This document shows positions 11,892 through 24,936 of a stretch of DNA of 64,000 nucleotides, piece by piece. The stretch is taken from contig NC_064677.1 of the NCBI RefSeq assembly GCF_023278565.1, positions 4,898,001-4,962,000 on the forward strand, given 5' to 3'. The DNA comes from Colletotrichum lupini. Its lineage: Eukaryota > Ascomycota > Sordariomycetes > Glomerellales > Glomerellaceae. The position numbers and the translations under genes are program-made. Under the pieces are notes generated by a model that worked only from the letters and a program-made list of their open reading frames with translations, did no database searches and was not told the origin of the DNA. Position 1 is the stretch's first letter. Every line of letters begins with the position of its first letter.

Positions 11892-14800
11892 TCGTCTGGG
11901 GTATGCTATTAACTCGGCCGCCCCAACACTACTTACACTGGCCGTCACCTAGGCCCTCATTCTCAATTTTGTTGAAATTTTCCCCTTTTTTGGCATACGA
12001 CCCCCAAAGAAAGTTTGGTCGCTCAGCACCTTTCACTTTAACTTAATAATGACCCAGCTCGTCTACCCCAAGAAGCGGACTGGCTTGCTCACTCTTTTTT
12101 TCTTACATTCAAAAGTCACAAGTGGGAGCGGGCGTTTTGAAGGAGGCTTCTGGCATAGAGCATGTGCAAAAAAAGGAGTCAACCAACTGCTGCTTCCGTA
12201 CCACGACAGACACGCATGTTACAACACACACTTGCAACAAACCTTTACTTTTCTTTCATTATTTGTACGCGTATGAGAAGAGCGCCGCTTTATGAGAAGC
12301 GAGTTCTCTTCTTCAAGGACGATGGAAAACATGATTTGGAGACACGGGGAGGAGGAGTACCACACACATACCACTCGATGGCAACGAAACGAGGGTGGAA
12401 GAGAACGGGATATGTACAAGCACCGGGGACTTGATTTCTTTTTGGTAGTTTTTTTTGTCTATTATGATACCAAACAGTAATTACGGGATATGGTTCGAAT
12501 GCAGAGATGTGTGTTTTCTCATCACAACATGATCTTGTCTGGAGGCGGTGATCCGTTTTGTTCCACGTAACGTGCTGTGATGAGGGGTGTTATGACGAAC
12601 ACCCCCGAGTTGAATGCCAACGGAAACATATTCAACATCAAGTCAATGGCACTTCCGCCCAAGTCCACACGAGAGCTACCTAGGTGTTGTCATCTAGTTG
12701 GAAATAAGAAATCGGATGCCTCCCCAGCCCCCGTTCCTGGCGGCGACGCATCTTCGTCAAGTATGGATGAGAGTTTGCATGATGTATCGATAAATATTGG
12801 TGTCTCAATATCCAAGGGGAAAATAGCAGGCCAGGTTCTACTCCACAGTCCCTTCACTGGAATGAGGAAAGATCCGGCGTACTAGATTCCCAGACGTGAT
12901 GTTGGAATTCGATGACTCCTGGTGTTTCGGTCATGTTATCTTTCCCTTTCCCCAACCTGACTTGAACTCGAATTCCAAAAGAGTAACAAGAGAGCGAAGA
13001 AACGGGATCTTAGCAGTACTGCCTAGATGGCAGCTATCCATGTGGTAAACGGCCATTAGTCCAAGTCTCACCGTTCTCGTTGGTCAGTCTTCTGCCTCCT
13101 TTCCCCCGAGGTCCAAGCGGAAGAGCTGAGTTTGGAGCTCACACCCACCCTCCTACCACGATGCCTCGGCCGTAGGAACTGCGACCTCAGCGTCGAGCGT
13201 GGACCTTTCTCAATCTTACGGGTGCCCCTCCATCTCCTCGGTCGTAGAGCGTAAGACTCAGGTCCTCTCCGCTCTGCCAACTGCTCAGCTGACACCCGTC
13301 CGAGAACTTCGGCAGAGAGCGAGAGCTTCGGGAGAGAGCCCACCTGGGAAAAGAATCTCCCACGAGGCAAGTGGCATTCGAGAAGCCGAGGATGCAAAGC
13401 ACTTGTTCGGCTCATCTTCCTCCTCGCCTCTCCCCCTTCCCGAAGACACTTGCCGGTGGTGCGTCGATCGATCCGGAACGCACAAAAGGTACGTTGCGGA
13501 CTCGGTCCCTACTGAGGAAGCCGAGCCCAAAGTTCCCAACCAGAAGCAAAGACATCCGTAGCTGCCTGGGACCTTTATTTCCCCATGGGCCATGAAGAGA
13601 AGACCGTTCTTGACAGACGCGCTAGAAAACGGTCCGTCATCAACGGCCTTCGGGGGCTCGCGCTTGCGAGAGAGATTGCTGCGCACAATAGCATTGTGAC
13701 ATTTCCATCGCCCTAAACCCCCGTCCGTTCCCCCTGTCAGACGAGTGCTTCGAGAAGGAATCCAAACAACGTCATGGCGGACGATACCCCAGAGTCCAAG
13801 CGGGCCTTGACGATTCATGGCTCACCCCCCTCATCGGTGAAGTGTTAGCTTTACAGTCGGTGAGCGGCTTCGGGAGTAGTCATTGGCGCAGTGATTTAAA
13901 CCATCGTCCCACTCAACTACACGTCGTTGAATGGGGCCCGCCTGACTACGAAGTTGACTTGGCCTTTCATGCCATCGCGTATCGTCCGTCGGCTGGAAAA
14001 AGGCGGAGAAAAGAGACTATGTGTCCCAACGCTGTGCCTGCATCAGGCGGGCGTGTCGAAATTCGACTTCGTTAGCGTTACGTAGCGCAATGCTACTATT
14101 TGACAATGGTGTCAGGGAACTTCGGCTGTTGTCATTTTTTACCTCATTCGGTGGTGCAAAAGTTCGTCTTTGGCTGGGTCAATGTCTTCCCACGAAACGA
14201 CCAACATGGGATGGGCTTGCCAGACGGGGAAATGAGGCGACAGAAGAAGTGATCTTCGTCCTCCACCATGGTGTCGCGTGTGAGTGAGACGGGAACAGCG
14301 TTTCCACTCCCCCGAAAGTAGCAGCGGCTGGCGGTTGTGTTCGGACTCTTCATCAAGTGATTAGCCAATGGCTCCATGTATGGTTGTTCTGGGGAGGAGC
14401 TGTGGTGTCGCAAGGTCGCGGCACCTGGTCACACGACGTGGTTCTCGGATGCTCCCCCGCATTGAATGAGATCAGAAGACCACGGGGACAAGGGGAAGTT
14501 GGGGAACGGAACGGGACCGCGAGGTCGGGAAAAGCAAGCTGCCCGGTCCGATATTGGTTCCCCAGACTTTTTGTCTTAGCTACTCGGGCAGCGAGGCACA
14601 ATAAGGGGCTGCAAAGTGCTTACCACGACAAGTCTTTTTGCATATGTAGTCTGGTAATTGAATTTTCGCAGAGAGGCCCAAAATGCGGGCGAATGGAGCT
14701 CGCTGCAGACGATTTTTTTTCACTTCTCTCCCCTTTGTCACCTACACACTTTCGATCCTCCGCAAAGATGGACCTTGCGCCGGAAGCCGCTCCAGAGTCC

Positions 14801-17058
14801 CGCCAGTTGTCAGAAATATCGACTCATGGCTGATGACAAGGTAGCGAGCGGTGAGAATACCGAGGACTTATCGGTGAACGGTTCGCCTCAAACGTCGAAG
14901 AACCATGACTGATACCCTGGAGTTTGGTGCACATTGTCTCGGCCAGCGCGAGGTTTGGACCAGTGGGAGATGCGCCGGCTCGCACGCGACCGAAATGATG
15001 GATTGCTGTGGCACCAGACAGCTCTATGGTAACTTTGCTGGGGATAATCGTCCCTTGTCAATGCCCTGGCAGACTGGGATACAGGGTATAGAAAGCCAAG
15101 TGAGGCACACCAAATCGAGACGGCGGCCGGAAATCGTCCCAACAAGATGGCCGGCGGGCTTGCTTCGGGATGGAAGGTTGACCGGAAGACGCAGCTGAGA
15201 CAGCACATTCAGGGCAGTGCTACGGATACATAGCCCCCAAATCACCGACACCAGCATGTCGACCTCCGTCCCGGGCCAAGGTATCCGTAAGCATCGTCTC
15301 TCTTTCTGCCTGGCTGTCGCAAGCCGTAAAAGGCCGTGGCCAGGGGGTGATTTTGGGGCTCTTGTGACACCCGCACGAATGGCTGTTGGACTCGGCCGGT
15401 TCCTATCTGTCAATTCAGAATTAGAGAACAGGCAATCAATGAGTAGCGCAACTGGCAATTAAGCTGGGCCAGGGCTGGGGTTTGGGTGTGGCAGGTGGAT
15501 GGTTGCCGGTTCCCAACTCCCAGGGGCGAACACCACCAGAGACGGACCAACTCACCAAGCCAAGGCACACACCAATTTGTTCTAGAACGCCATTTTCTGG
15601 GGACGTGGGGGCCGCATCCTTGCTGGGGTTATTTTCGCGGTTTAATCCCGGTGCGATGCGCCAGTGCCCTACTACGAGGGTGTATTTGTGGACAGTAGGT
15701 GTCAAGAGAGCTCAATACACACTGTAAGGTGACTGCTGCATGTCTAGTCGGTTCGTCACTCAAAGTGATGGATTATGGTGGCGAGCTGTGTCCGGTGAGT
15801 GTTGCCTCGCAGTGAGGGCGAGGTCGCTCAGATGGCGCCTCGTGAATATCATCTGCCAGTCGCCGGAAACGTGGTTATCGAAGGCCGTGTCCGATACTGT
15901 CCATACGCAGTAATGCCGTCCAGATCGCTCTTGTACGGATACAGTGGCCAAGCTGCGTCGCCAGTACTTGCTGGGGAGACGAGACTGGGTGTGTGCGGTC
16001 CAAGCAGCTTGACGGAAATAAAACAGGCGCAGGTTGCTGGTCGTAGTCGGGACGGTGCAGACGGTCCCAGTCTCGTCACAGGCGGGTGTGCGGCGGAAAC
16101 ATGGGTGGGCCCGAAGACGATGAGATATGTGATCTCGTGGATGGCAGATGGAGAAGTTGATAGAGAAACAGATGTCTTGGTCTAGAGCCTGATGGACCGA
16201 GGCATGTGCCCGATCCCTGATGTTGATGTGTCGACTTTTTTAAGCTCTTGAACGCGCATGAAGTGCGGACAAGAGGAGAAGGGGAGAGGGAGAGGAGAGA
16301 AAAGCACATGCAGAAAAGGGAGGTGCTGGTAACTGTGGTGGTTGCTCTGGTTGTGGTTGCTGTTTCGAGGAGGTACTTTTGGTGAAGGTTTTCTCACACT
16401 GCACCGCCGGCAAAAGTTGACACAAGCTCAAGTACCCAATGTGCTGAGGACCCTCCCTACCTTGGGTACCTACGGACACCTTGATTGCGGAACGGAACTA
16501 ACGTCAGGTAACCTCCATCTACGACGGTGAGGCCGTGAACTAAGGTAGGAAGGCGGACGACGGACAGACATACTTCGTACACACAGAGAAGCAACAGCCC
16601 ATGGACAGCAGTCAGTAGGAGCATACGGAGCAGGCCCAAGTCACACCTGAATGGTGCGTAAGGAGCCTCGTGTAGCTTATCTTTACATCCCTATGCTCCA
16701 TCAGTGCACATCCCTCGGTGGCGGTCTTTCACCGACCTTACCTCTACCTCAAGATCAAGGTACCTTGGGTTGAGGTGGGTTGAAGTGTACTGGAATGCGC
16801 CGTTTGTTCCCGTTTTGCCGTTTTCCCACCTCGCCCTGCACCCCTCCCAGCAGTTGTACCGGGTTCTACGAGGACCTAGAGCATCGTCCGTACCGATACA
16901 GTATGAGGTATCTATACCCAGTGACACTTTTTCCAAACGGTATTTCCACAGAAGAAAATGGAACAAGGGGGGAATAGCAATCAACCATCGAGTCCACTTG
17001 GGAAATCACAGAAAAATCCCAGCATGCAGGTAATGTCCCGCTGCCTGTCACCTCGTCT

Positions 17059-17085
17059 AAAAAAAAAAAAAAAAAAAAAAAAAAA
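17059..17085. repeat. A27 homopolymer
   Basis: 27 consecutive adenines in intergenic sequence. No target-site duplication or adjoining element body was recognised, so a retroposed tail is possible but unsupported. Confidence 0.9.
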
Positions 17086-18305
17086 GACCCCCGCCAGTGA
17101 GTCCAGTCGCAGTGTCTCGGCCCCCTTAAAGACTATCTTACAATGGCTGTTGATATGAAGTATATGTCAAGGTACCAATATTAGTACTCTCCAGTTCAAA
17201 GCCTATCTACAGGTACAACAGAGGCTCCGCACGCAAAAAGCTACACTCTGCGCCGTATAGGCCCAGGGCCCAGGCCATGCATGCAGTTCATATTTCATCC
17301 GAGAGAGTAGCATGAACGAAAACAATGGCAGGGGAGTCTGAAGTGCCTCCATCTGTTCGTGCTCGAGGTTATTTTGAGTTGTGTGGTTGTGCCGAGGCAG
17401 TTGCGCCCTTCCCTTCTGCTCAATGTCCAATATCCAATGTTAAGTACCTTATTCGATGGAAAGCAAGTGCCCAGACTCAGTCATCTCTTGTCCTGTCTTT
17501 ACTACTGCCTCCACTTGGAACTGAGCAAAGTACATACTGTGAGGTATATGCAGAGCCAATCCTTCACTTGCCATATGCAGCGTTCCTGTTCCTGCTTGAC
17601 CCCCTCCGTCCTGATCCATGCTTAAGTGCCCAACTCCAACTTCACTTGCTCCTGGGGACTGGGAGTGAAGTGCCTGTTCCTGTGGCCCACTAAAGCTTAG
17701 ACTTCCATGTGCTCTGCTGGCTCCACGAGGGTTTAATGGACGCAATAGACGCCTCTTTGCCCAGGTTGTCCGAGTCTGCAACTGGCAGTACCTTAGCAGG
17801 GAGTTGTCGAGAACATGAGGCATCTCACTAAACCATGAACCATAAGCCCTTTGCCTTGCTACCTGTCTCTGTACCTTGCCCAGTAAGTATGTAGATAGGA
17901 GTAGTAGAGAAGAGCTCGTCACTCTCCTCCTTGCTCTTAGTCCTCCCATCCCCGCCAGTGTCAGACCCAACAGGAGCCAGTCGGGACGGAGCCATCGCAA
18001 GCACCAGCGCCAGCCCAAGCAGAGTCGGACGGAGACTTGTAGGGGGATGGGAACCACACTCTCACAGCCCTGAACCGTGGACGCCTGATGTTCTTGACTA
18101 GTGCTAAGAGCGGGCACCCAGACTTTTCTTCCAGCCAGGGCACCTCACCTCACCCACCTCACGCGTCCTTTCCGACAGTCTTCCTACCTTAGCTCCTACC
18201 CGTACGGAGTACATAGACTACTTTACGGATACTGGTACCACCAAATATTCTAGCCCCAAGCCAGGTACATACGATAACACCTCCTCCCGTACTGGCCCCG
18301 AACCG

Positions 18306-18307
<2 letters not shown>

Positions 18308-18354
<47 letters not shown>
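18308..18354. repeat. (CA)n microsatellite
   Basis: An uninterrupted CA dinucleotide repeat of about 23 units in intergenic sequence. It is likely length-polymorphic. Confidence 0.95.
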
Positions 18355-18356
<2 letters not shown>

Positions 18357-19793
18357 ACACGCTGAATAGGCACTCGTGGCACTGCGACTGTGAATGTGGT
18401 CCAAGTCAGGCCAGGTACCTCGAGCTTAGAGCCTCTCAAGTTCCCCTTCCAGGGCCCATTTCTTCCCTCGCCGTCTCCGTCTTTGGACTCTCTTCCCTGG
18501 CAAGCCCCCTTCTCTCCCCTTTTCCCCCTTCTGCCGCCTGTCCGCCTATCTTTTGTTCTCAGGGCAATGTAAGGCGCGGCACCGTAATTCCAGCCATCCA
18601 GGGTACGTTTACCATGCCTTAACCCCCGACTGGCCCTTCCCAACTTTGGAAGTCACATCTGAGTCGGAAGCATTCCAATTTTTTTCTTTGCGCGTGCTCC
18701 ATCCACGCCATCTCCCCTCATCCTCCTCCGCTTTCCGACCTTTCTCTCAACCAGTGCCATTTCTTTCTCTCTCATTCGGCATCAACAACAAAACAAGACA
18801 AACGCCTTGACGCTCGCCAGAGACCTAGACCATAGACTCACAGTTGCTCTGCTCGGAACAAACAGTCCATTGGGCTGCCCCGAGAACACGAATTCGATAC
18901 GTGTGGCTCCCTCTGTCTGTCGACCTAGCTTCCTGGCAAAGTTCTCCTTCAACTTTGCCTGCGTTACCATCCACGGCCTGCAGTCTCTATTGCCGGGCCC
19001 TTGGCCCTACTTCACTTCACCTTGCCCGCTCTCATCCGGGCTTGGAGGCTCAAAGCAAAGGCACCGTACCTCATTCTCCCGTATCTTACCGGTCGTCTCA
19101 TCTCGTCATCGTCATCCAACGGCTGTTTGGGTTCGTCTTTCTTTTCCACCGGCATCCCTCCCGGAGCCATACACGCGTTCCGTACACCTCTCATTGTCGT
19201 TGACAAACGGATGGGCTACTGCCCGTATCACAACTACTCCGCCATACCGTACCGTCCTCTCTTAACTCTGTTCCTCTTAATGCCCTCTCACTCTCCACAA
19301 CCCGACGACAAATCGAACCCGACCAAAACCCGCAATCCATGAAAACGGCCATTTAGGGTCAACCAACCCACAGCAGCCCGGGGCTTACCGCTTCATTCTT
19401 CACTCTCTCCAATTCTTGATACACTTCTCATCACCGCCTTTCTCAACAAATCAGCTGTCTGCCACACGCGCAGACAACCGCAAACCAAATAGCCAACCCA
19501 AGTTGCAGATTGCCTCTCACTTGCAGCTCTCTGCATTTTGTTTGCGTTCCTACAAATCGGCCACTGAGCAAACCACATCCCGACCACGTCCGACTGAATC
19601 GTAGAGCAACGACCATGACCACCTCTCCTCGCTCCAGGTAAACTCACATCGCACTCAGCAAGATTGCCCTACACGGCGGGGCTATCTTTGCCAATCAGCG
19701 CTACTTCCGCGTACCCTCTACTTCTGTCATTCTAGTTTCCAGCCGTCTTTGCCGTTGACCGTCTGGTCTCGGTAAAGAACACATTCGCTTCAA

Positions 19794-21420
19794 ATGGATT
19801 TGCCAAAGGGACTCGTCAAAGACGACAGGCGGATATACGAAGATGTTGCAGCGCTCACGCAGCCTCTACCGCCGGATTTCATCATAAGAATGTGGCGTCG
19901 TAAGTCAACAGCCGCTCGGAGTGTGCTTTCACATGAAAATCTAACGTCACGTCATAGTCTACACCACAACAAATCTCAAACTTGTTGATCCAACCGCACG
20001 CCGCTTGGAAAATCTGTGGTGGCATGTCATGGGCAGCGATAGAAGCAAATTGAAAGCTGCGACCGTGGCCAAGATATGGGAACACATCTCCTATGGTCCA
20101 ACCTTTGTGCCTCTCAAAGGCTCGCCGAACCGCTGGGAGGGACCTTCGGTATTTAAATGCCTCGCTCGGTACGAATTGGCACTTTGCTAACGTTATGTCC
20201 AGACGCCTCGTTTTAATAGCCAGCATGAGTCTGATCCGGTTCTCAGCGCTCAGCAAATGAACCAAGACATTAAGATGATCTCTGAACAGTCGGCTCTGAA
20301 GGAGTTGTCCGCCTCATCATCTCGACCCCCGCCACCACACCCGATTCTCAAGAAGCATAGGGGTGACTCGAAATCTGGTCCTCGGCCGACAGCCCGATTT
20401 GTGTCGCCTCACGAGTCTGCTGATGAAGACTACCAAACAAGTGATGAGACGTCGTCGGGAAGCACAGGCGCCAGTGGCCTAGAAATGCGCACTTCATCAA
20501 CAGTCTCCCCAGCAAAATCGAGCAAGAAGAAGCCCTCAACACCAACGAAACGATTTGTTGCATCAGCATCGGGTAAGAGAAGACCGGTTCTGCCAAGGAG
20601 AATGAGCTCGCAGTCGTCAACAAACTCCGACGTTGGGATCAAGGAGCCCGGTTCTGCCAACGGAGGCAAACACGTGGGAACTTATAACGTGATGCATCCT
20701 CATGCTGAAGAAAGTGCTATCCTGAGCGTATCCGGGTCAGAGGGATTCGAAATGCCGCCACCTAGCGCCAAAGCCCTGGGGAAACGACCAGTCGAAAGAT
20801 CTATTTCGGAATCTCCGAGATCGGTGGGTAATTCCCGACCTACTGAAGAACGGCGGAAACCGGTGCTTGTACAAACAGCAAACCGCGCGCCAGCACCAGA
20901 GCCCCTGAGCAAATCCGCAACCGACCGGTCGAGTCGCGAAGCTGGCACGGTCAAAGCCGGTGGTCCCAGGACGCCTACGTATATACCAGCCGCATCACCC
21001 GCGCTCTCATCACCAAGAATCGGGTCATTCTCTTCAGCACGTTCCGGCTTTTCGGCGCCGCGTATGGAGCGGGCACCGTCGAATTCCGAGTCCTATCGAC
21101 CGAGGGAGGCTAGCTTTGGTCGTGGTTCTGCGCAGGGGCTCATATCGAGCGCTACCGCGAGTACGTCGAACATTGCAGCCATGGGGCAGGTGACGATATC
21201 TGGTGAGCCGGATCGACGCGCTCTGGAAACCTTGGAAGGCTTTCAGGACGAATCTGGACCCAGGGGCAACCCACGCCGAATTTCCTCCTCATCGCACTTC
21301 GCGCCGACAATGCCAAGCTCTACTCCCGATGTGCCACTAGCAAGAACAAGAAGCCAGCTGACGCTACTGCTGGAGCGCGAGAAAGAGCGCACTGGGGATA
21401 GGCCAAGACACAGGTCGTGA
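19794..21420 (+). CDS. DUF1752/AreA-N-terminal-like motif protein, disordered
   Basis: Three exons: 19794-19899, 19958-20148 and 20203-21420; 504 aa. Donors are GTAAGT (19900) and GTATTT (20149); acceptors are ATAG (19957) and CCAG (20202), the latter preceded by a CTAAC branch site. Splicing joins ...DFIIRMWR to LYTTTNLKLVDP and then ARRLENLWWHVMG, the short helical motif of PF08550 (DUF1752, also found near the N-terminus of the nitrogen regulator AreA). The rest is Ser/Pro/Arg-rich and disordered, with PHPILKKHRGDSK and many SP sites. No GATA zinc finger is present, so it is not AreA itself. An additional upstream exon from an ATG at 19615 is possible, but I could not join it in frame convincingly. 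Inference: a regulator or adaptor in nutrient signalling. Confidence 0.8.
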
Positions 21421-22996
21421 TCCCGACAGCCAAAAGGAAAAAAAAGTCTACTTTCATGACTCACATACAATCCTATGTACTAATTCGCGAGGTATCAACT
21501 GCATTAAAAGGGGCTTCTGGAGTTCATGGAACACAAAACGGGTGCAGTCATTCGGAAGTGGATGTCTTGCTTTCGACTGAGGTTGCCGCTACTGGTAGTT
21601 GCGTCTGCCACTGGCAATACCGACCTCATTGCCTTTTTTTCCTTTATTCTTTTCATCAGCTCGACGAGGCCGGCCTTTAGGAAGAAGGTTTGGCGCATTT
21701 GCATCGCACGAGGCGTTTTCATTACCGGCGGTCACGGGGCCCCTTTCGCAGGGAAAACGCCTGACATGCATTACAGGAGGGGACTGCCACCAAAAAGGGT
21801 TCATTGTATGCGTTCACAGCGGTTCAACGGGCAGCGGCGGGATCATTTGAAGTTCGAAAAGAGGAAAGACGAACGGCTTGCTCTTGGTGCGCCATCATTT
21901 TGTCAGCGACCCACCGAGCTCTTACTAGCGAGCCATTCTGAATGAGAAGATATTTGTTACCCAACCACCTAACTGACCAGATCATCCATTAAGAAACAGA
22001 GATAGGTAGGCGAGTGAAGGCAATGTGGCCATCAAAAAGACGAGTGCGTATTGCCCGGGCTGAAACATGACAGGGGATGACGAGCTTAGGTCCAAGGAGG
22101 ATCTAAACTGCTTTCTCTCCGGACTTGCTCACTCGGCTTACTCTGACTCCACAGCATCGGTCGTAATTCTAGCTAAGGCTATTGTACAGTCCCCCGATGG
22201 GAATCTGACTCGATGATCAGGCTCTAGGAAGTCTCTTGACTGTGAGCTCTCTACCAAACGGTAGTAGTGAATTGCCTAGTTGTGAGGGGTAGGCCACAGA
22301 GGATCCGTCAAAAAAGAGGGGATGTGGCCAAAGACGAGGAAAAAGCAAAATCGCAACTGATCACGAGGTCAATTGTCTGGGACAAGGGAGGGGGGGTCCG
22401 ACTTGCAAGCGTGAGATGGCGTCGATATCGCAACCTGGAAAGCCATTACGCAATCCGAAATAAGGGGTCTCTTGCTTGTGTACGATGAGAGAGGGCCCCC
22501 TCCAAGGCTCCAATCCCCCTATCAAGGAGAGAGTGAGAGTGATCTGCAGGCTTTTTTGATGGTAAGCGACTTCTTCTCAAAGATTACCCCGTGGCAAGAC
22601 TGGGGTTGTCTGTGAAGATCACTCAGTCCGCCGGATATCACTGGAGAGAGTTGAAGGTAACAAGTATCCGTACACCTAAGCCCCCCCTCCGCCTCCCCAC
22701 TTCCCTCCCCCCACGCCTTGGCCACGCGGACCTGCCGTGTCGAGCGCGAGGGGCAACGACAGGTCGGAATGGGTGGTGGGTGTGGGAGGAGGAGCAGAAG
22801 CTGTCGAAGCTACCCTGGAGCTTCTCTGTTGACAGGGGGTAGCTGTGCGGGGTAGGTATACACAACCTTAGAGGGGGAGGAGGGAGCTCAGAGGTTTGGG
22901 GGCAATGCGGTTGTGGGTTGTATTAGCCGTTGGAAGCCGCTCGCTTACTAAGGTAAGGTAAGTTGTGTATACTCTTCCCATCGTCCCCCCACGTCT

Positions 22997-23265
22997 GTAA
23001 TTACCTTACTACCCGGGAATCCTGTCAGGCAAGTTTGGACACAAAAGGAGTTGACAGGGCTTACGCAGTGATGTCGCGTTGGATCCCTATTAATAATGTA
23101 CTGCCTAGCCCCCCCCCCCCCCCCCCCCACCTTTTATTTACCTACTAACCCGGGAACACTGTAAGAGAAATTTGGAACAAAAAAAGGTGGAAGGGGTTAC
23201 GCAGGGATTGTCCGGTGGGCCCCCTTTTAATAATTATTTCCCCCCCCCCCCCCCCCCCCCCCCCC
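22997..23265. repeat. Diverged tandem duplication, each copy ending in poly-C
   Basis: Two units of about 131-137 bp (22997-23128 and 23133-23265) align throughout: both contain an ACCCGGGAA core (23011 and 23148), a TTTGGA stretch, an A-rich patch, a GGGYTTACGCAG stretch and an AATAAT patch, and both end in a C run of 20 to 26 bases. The second copy carries many scattered differences. It may be a real duplication, or a low-quality reread of the first copy placed beside it in assembly. Confidence 0.7.
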
Positions 23266-23564
23266 GGGCCTCCTCTTTGTATTGGCAGATTTTGCTTGAG
23301 AGAAAACTTGAGACCTGCCCGGCAAGCACCATAACGACAATGAACCAGAGTGTCGACTGGTTTCCCCCACACTAGCGGGATGGGCGGCATACACGACCAT
23401 ATCTTACACTACCAGTACTGTGACGACCTCCCACCCGGGTGAGATGGCAGATGGATTTTGACAAGGGAGGGGGGGGCAAGAAGGACGTGGCGAGCATAAG
23501 GTGAACAAAAGAGCCATACCTATAGTATGCTTATCGCTCTTCGAGGTCCTCGCCATGGCTTTCT

Positions 23565-23603
23565 TCCTCCTCCTCCTCCTCCTCCTCCTCCTCCTCCTCC
23601 TCC
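23565..23603. repeat. (TCC)13 trinucleotide repeat
   Basis: Thirteen perfect TCC units. The minus-strand frames through it give poly-Glu or poly-Arg, but no flanking protein was recognised. Confidence 0.9.
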
Positions 23604-24720
23604 GCAACATGCGCGCTCCCCGGCACGTCTCCCACGTGCGCTGACAACGGCGCCGGGTTCGAAAAAGCACCAGGGGAGGCTACGGGATCCTCGTCTACCC
23701 TGAGTCCCCTGGAGGCCTGTATATTCCCCATGCTGTGGTCCAGAGCTTGGGTTCCATCGCGCGGTTCGTTCAGTTGAATAGGTATCCGTACTGTGAAAAA
23801 GTGTTGAGAGCTTCCTCGGTGTGATTCAGTCAGCATTGGCACGGTACTCCTTTGGTTAATGAACGAGGCGCCATGTCGACCGGAAGGATGGTTCAATAAT
23901 CAAGAATCTCGTCACAAACGTTGATACTACTCTCTACCCATGCCACATACAGCCCTTGCTAGATTACTCGCTTTCCTTCCCATGTCTTTCTCATGCTGCT
24001 GAGTCCTGTCCCTGTTATTCCCCCCGTCTGCCGAGCCGGCGGGATAGTTCCTATAGTCTTCCTGCCTCTCATCACATCCGGCTCCTTGTATACTCCATGA
24101 GTCCGTATCACGTTTCCATATGGATAGGTAGGCTAGGTGAGACTCAATCCTCAACGGGTCCGAAAAGAGTCTCCGTATTTTAAGCCGCTTGTCACATGTC
24201 CGCTAGACATTGACCACCAGTTCCCAACATCTGGTTTCCGTCGTTTAGCTCCCACACCTACAAAAGACTTCAAACCTCCCACCAACACGAGAGCCGCGAA
24301 CACGACAACAGCAGCAAACAAGTCTCTCGCCGGGGGTTAGACAAGACACATGCTGGTCTGCCTACCTGCCTGCCTGCCAGCCTGCCAACATGCCTACCTA
24401 CCTGCATATAAGTACGGGGCGTACATACAGCCAGAAACCTCCGCCTTTTCGCCTATCTACCTTACCACACGCACCTCCCTCCCTCGCACCGCCCAACCAA
24501 ACAATCTTACTGCAAGTCGCTCAAAACCTCCAAGACAATAAAAGTTCTAGGCTCTTGACCCCCCGAACGCCCGACCTTACCGTTCCCCGGTTCCCACCAA
24601 CACGCCGGTGCCGTCCGTCGCACAGCATATGCTGGTTGCATGACAGGCAGTGCACGAAACGCCAAATAAGACCGGTCCAGCGACCGCTCTCCCCGTCTAC
24701 CTACCCATGTGCAATACCTA

Positions 24721-24737
24721 CCCCCCCCCCCCCCCCC
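24721..24737. repeat. C17 homopolymer
   Basis: A pure run of 17 C in intergenic sequence. It is one of five C runs of 17 or more in the window. Confidence 0.9.
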
Positions 24738-24936
24738 GCAAACGCACGGCACGGCGTTGGACCCTCGATCGTGCAGATGTTCCAGTCATTTTTCGGTGTG
24801 TCGGTGCATCTGTGTGCTTATACTATGCGTGTGGTAGCAACGGCGGAAGGTAAGGTAGTACTGTTTAACTCCATCGTTTTGCATTACTAGAGGATTACCG
24901 CAGTATATATAGACGCTACCCTACCCTCGAATTCCG

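Larger units (their letters stand above)
11892..19793. other. Large intergenic region, no gene recognised
   Basis: Nearly 7.9 kb in which all open frames are short, overlap on several strands, and show no recognisable domain. It contains an A27 tract (17059-17085) and a (CA)n microsatellite (18308-18354). The last kilobase is C/T-rich and probably holds the promoter and 5' leader of the gene at 19794. A non-coding RNA or a fast-evolving small gene cannot be excluded from sequence alone. Confidence 0.5.
21421..24936. other. Intergenic low-complexity region
   Basis: No gene is supported. The sequence contains a diverged tandem duplication bounded by C runs (22997-23265), a TCC triplet repeat (23565-23603), a CTGC-rich patch near 24360-24410 and a C17 run (24721-24737). 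Short frames across these repeats encode homopolymeric peptides and were discarded. Confidence 0.55.

Noticed and set aside
12577..12885. 102-codon plus-strand frame after the giant protein
   Set aside because: Short, no homology recognised, no distinct start or splice signals.
13285..13818. 177-codon minus-strand frame in the 12-19 kb desert
   Set aside because: Overlapped by several equally long frames on other strands and without family resemblance.
24355..24415. CTGC-rich patch as a possible repeat array
   Set aside because: Irregular short tetranucleotide runs without consistent unit or spacer; simple low complexity.
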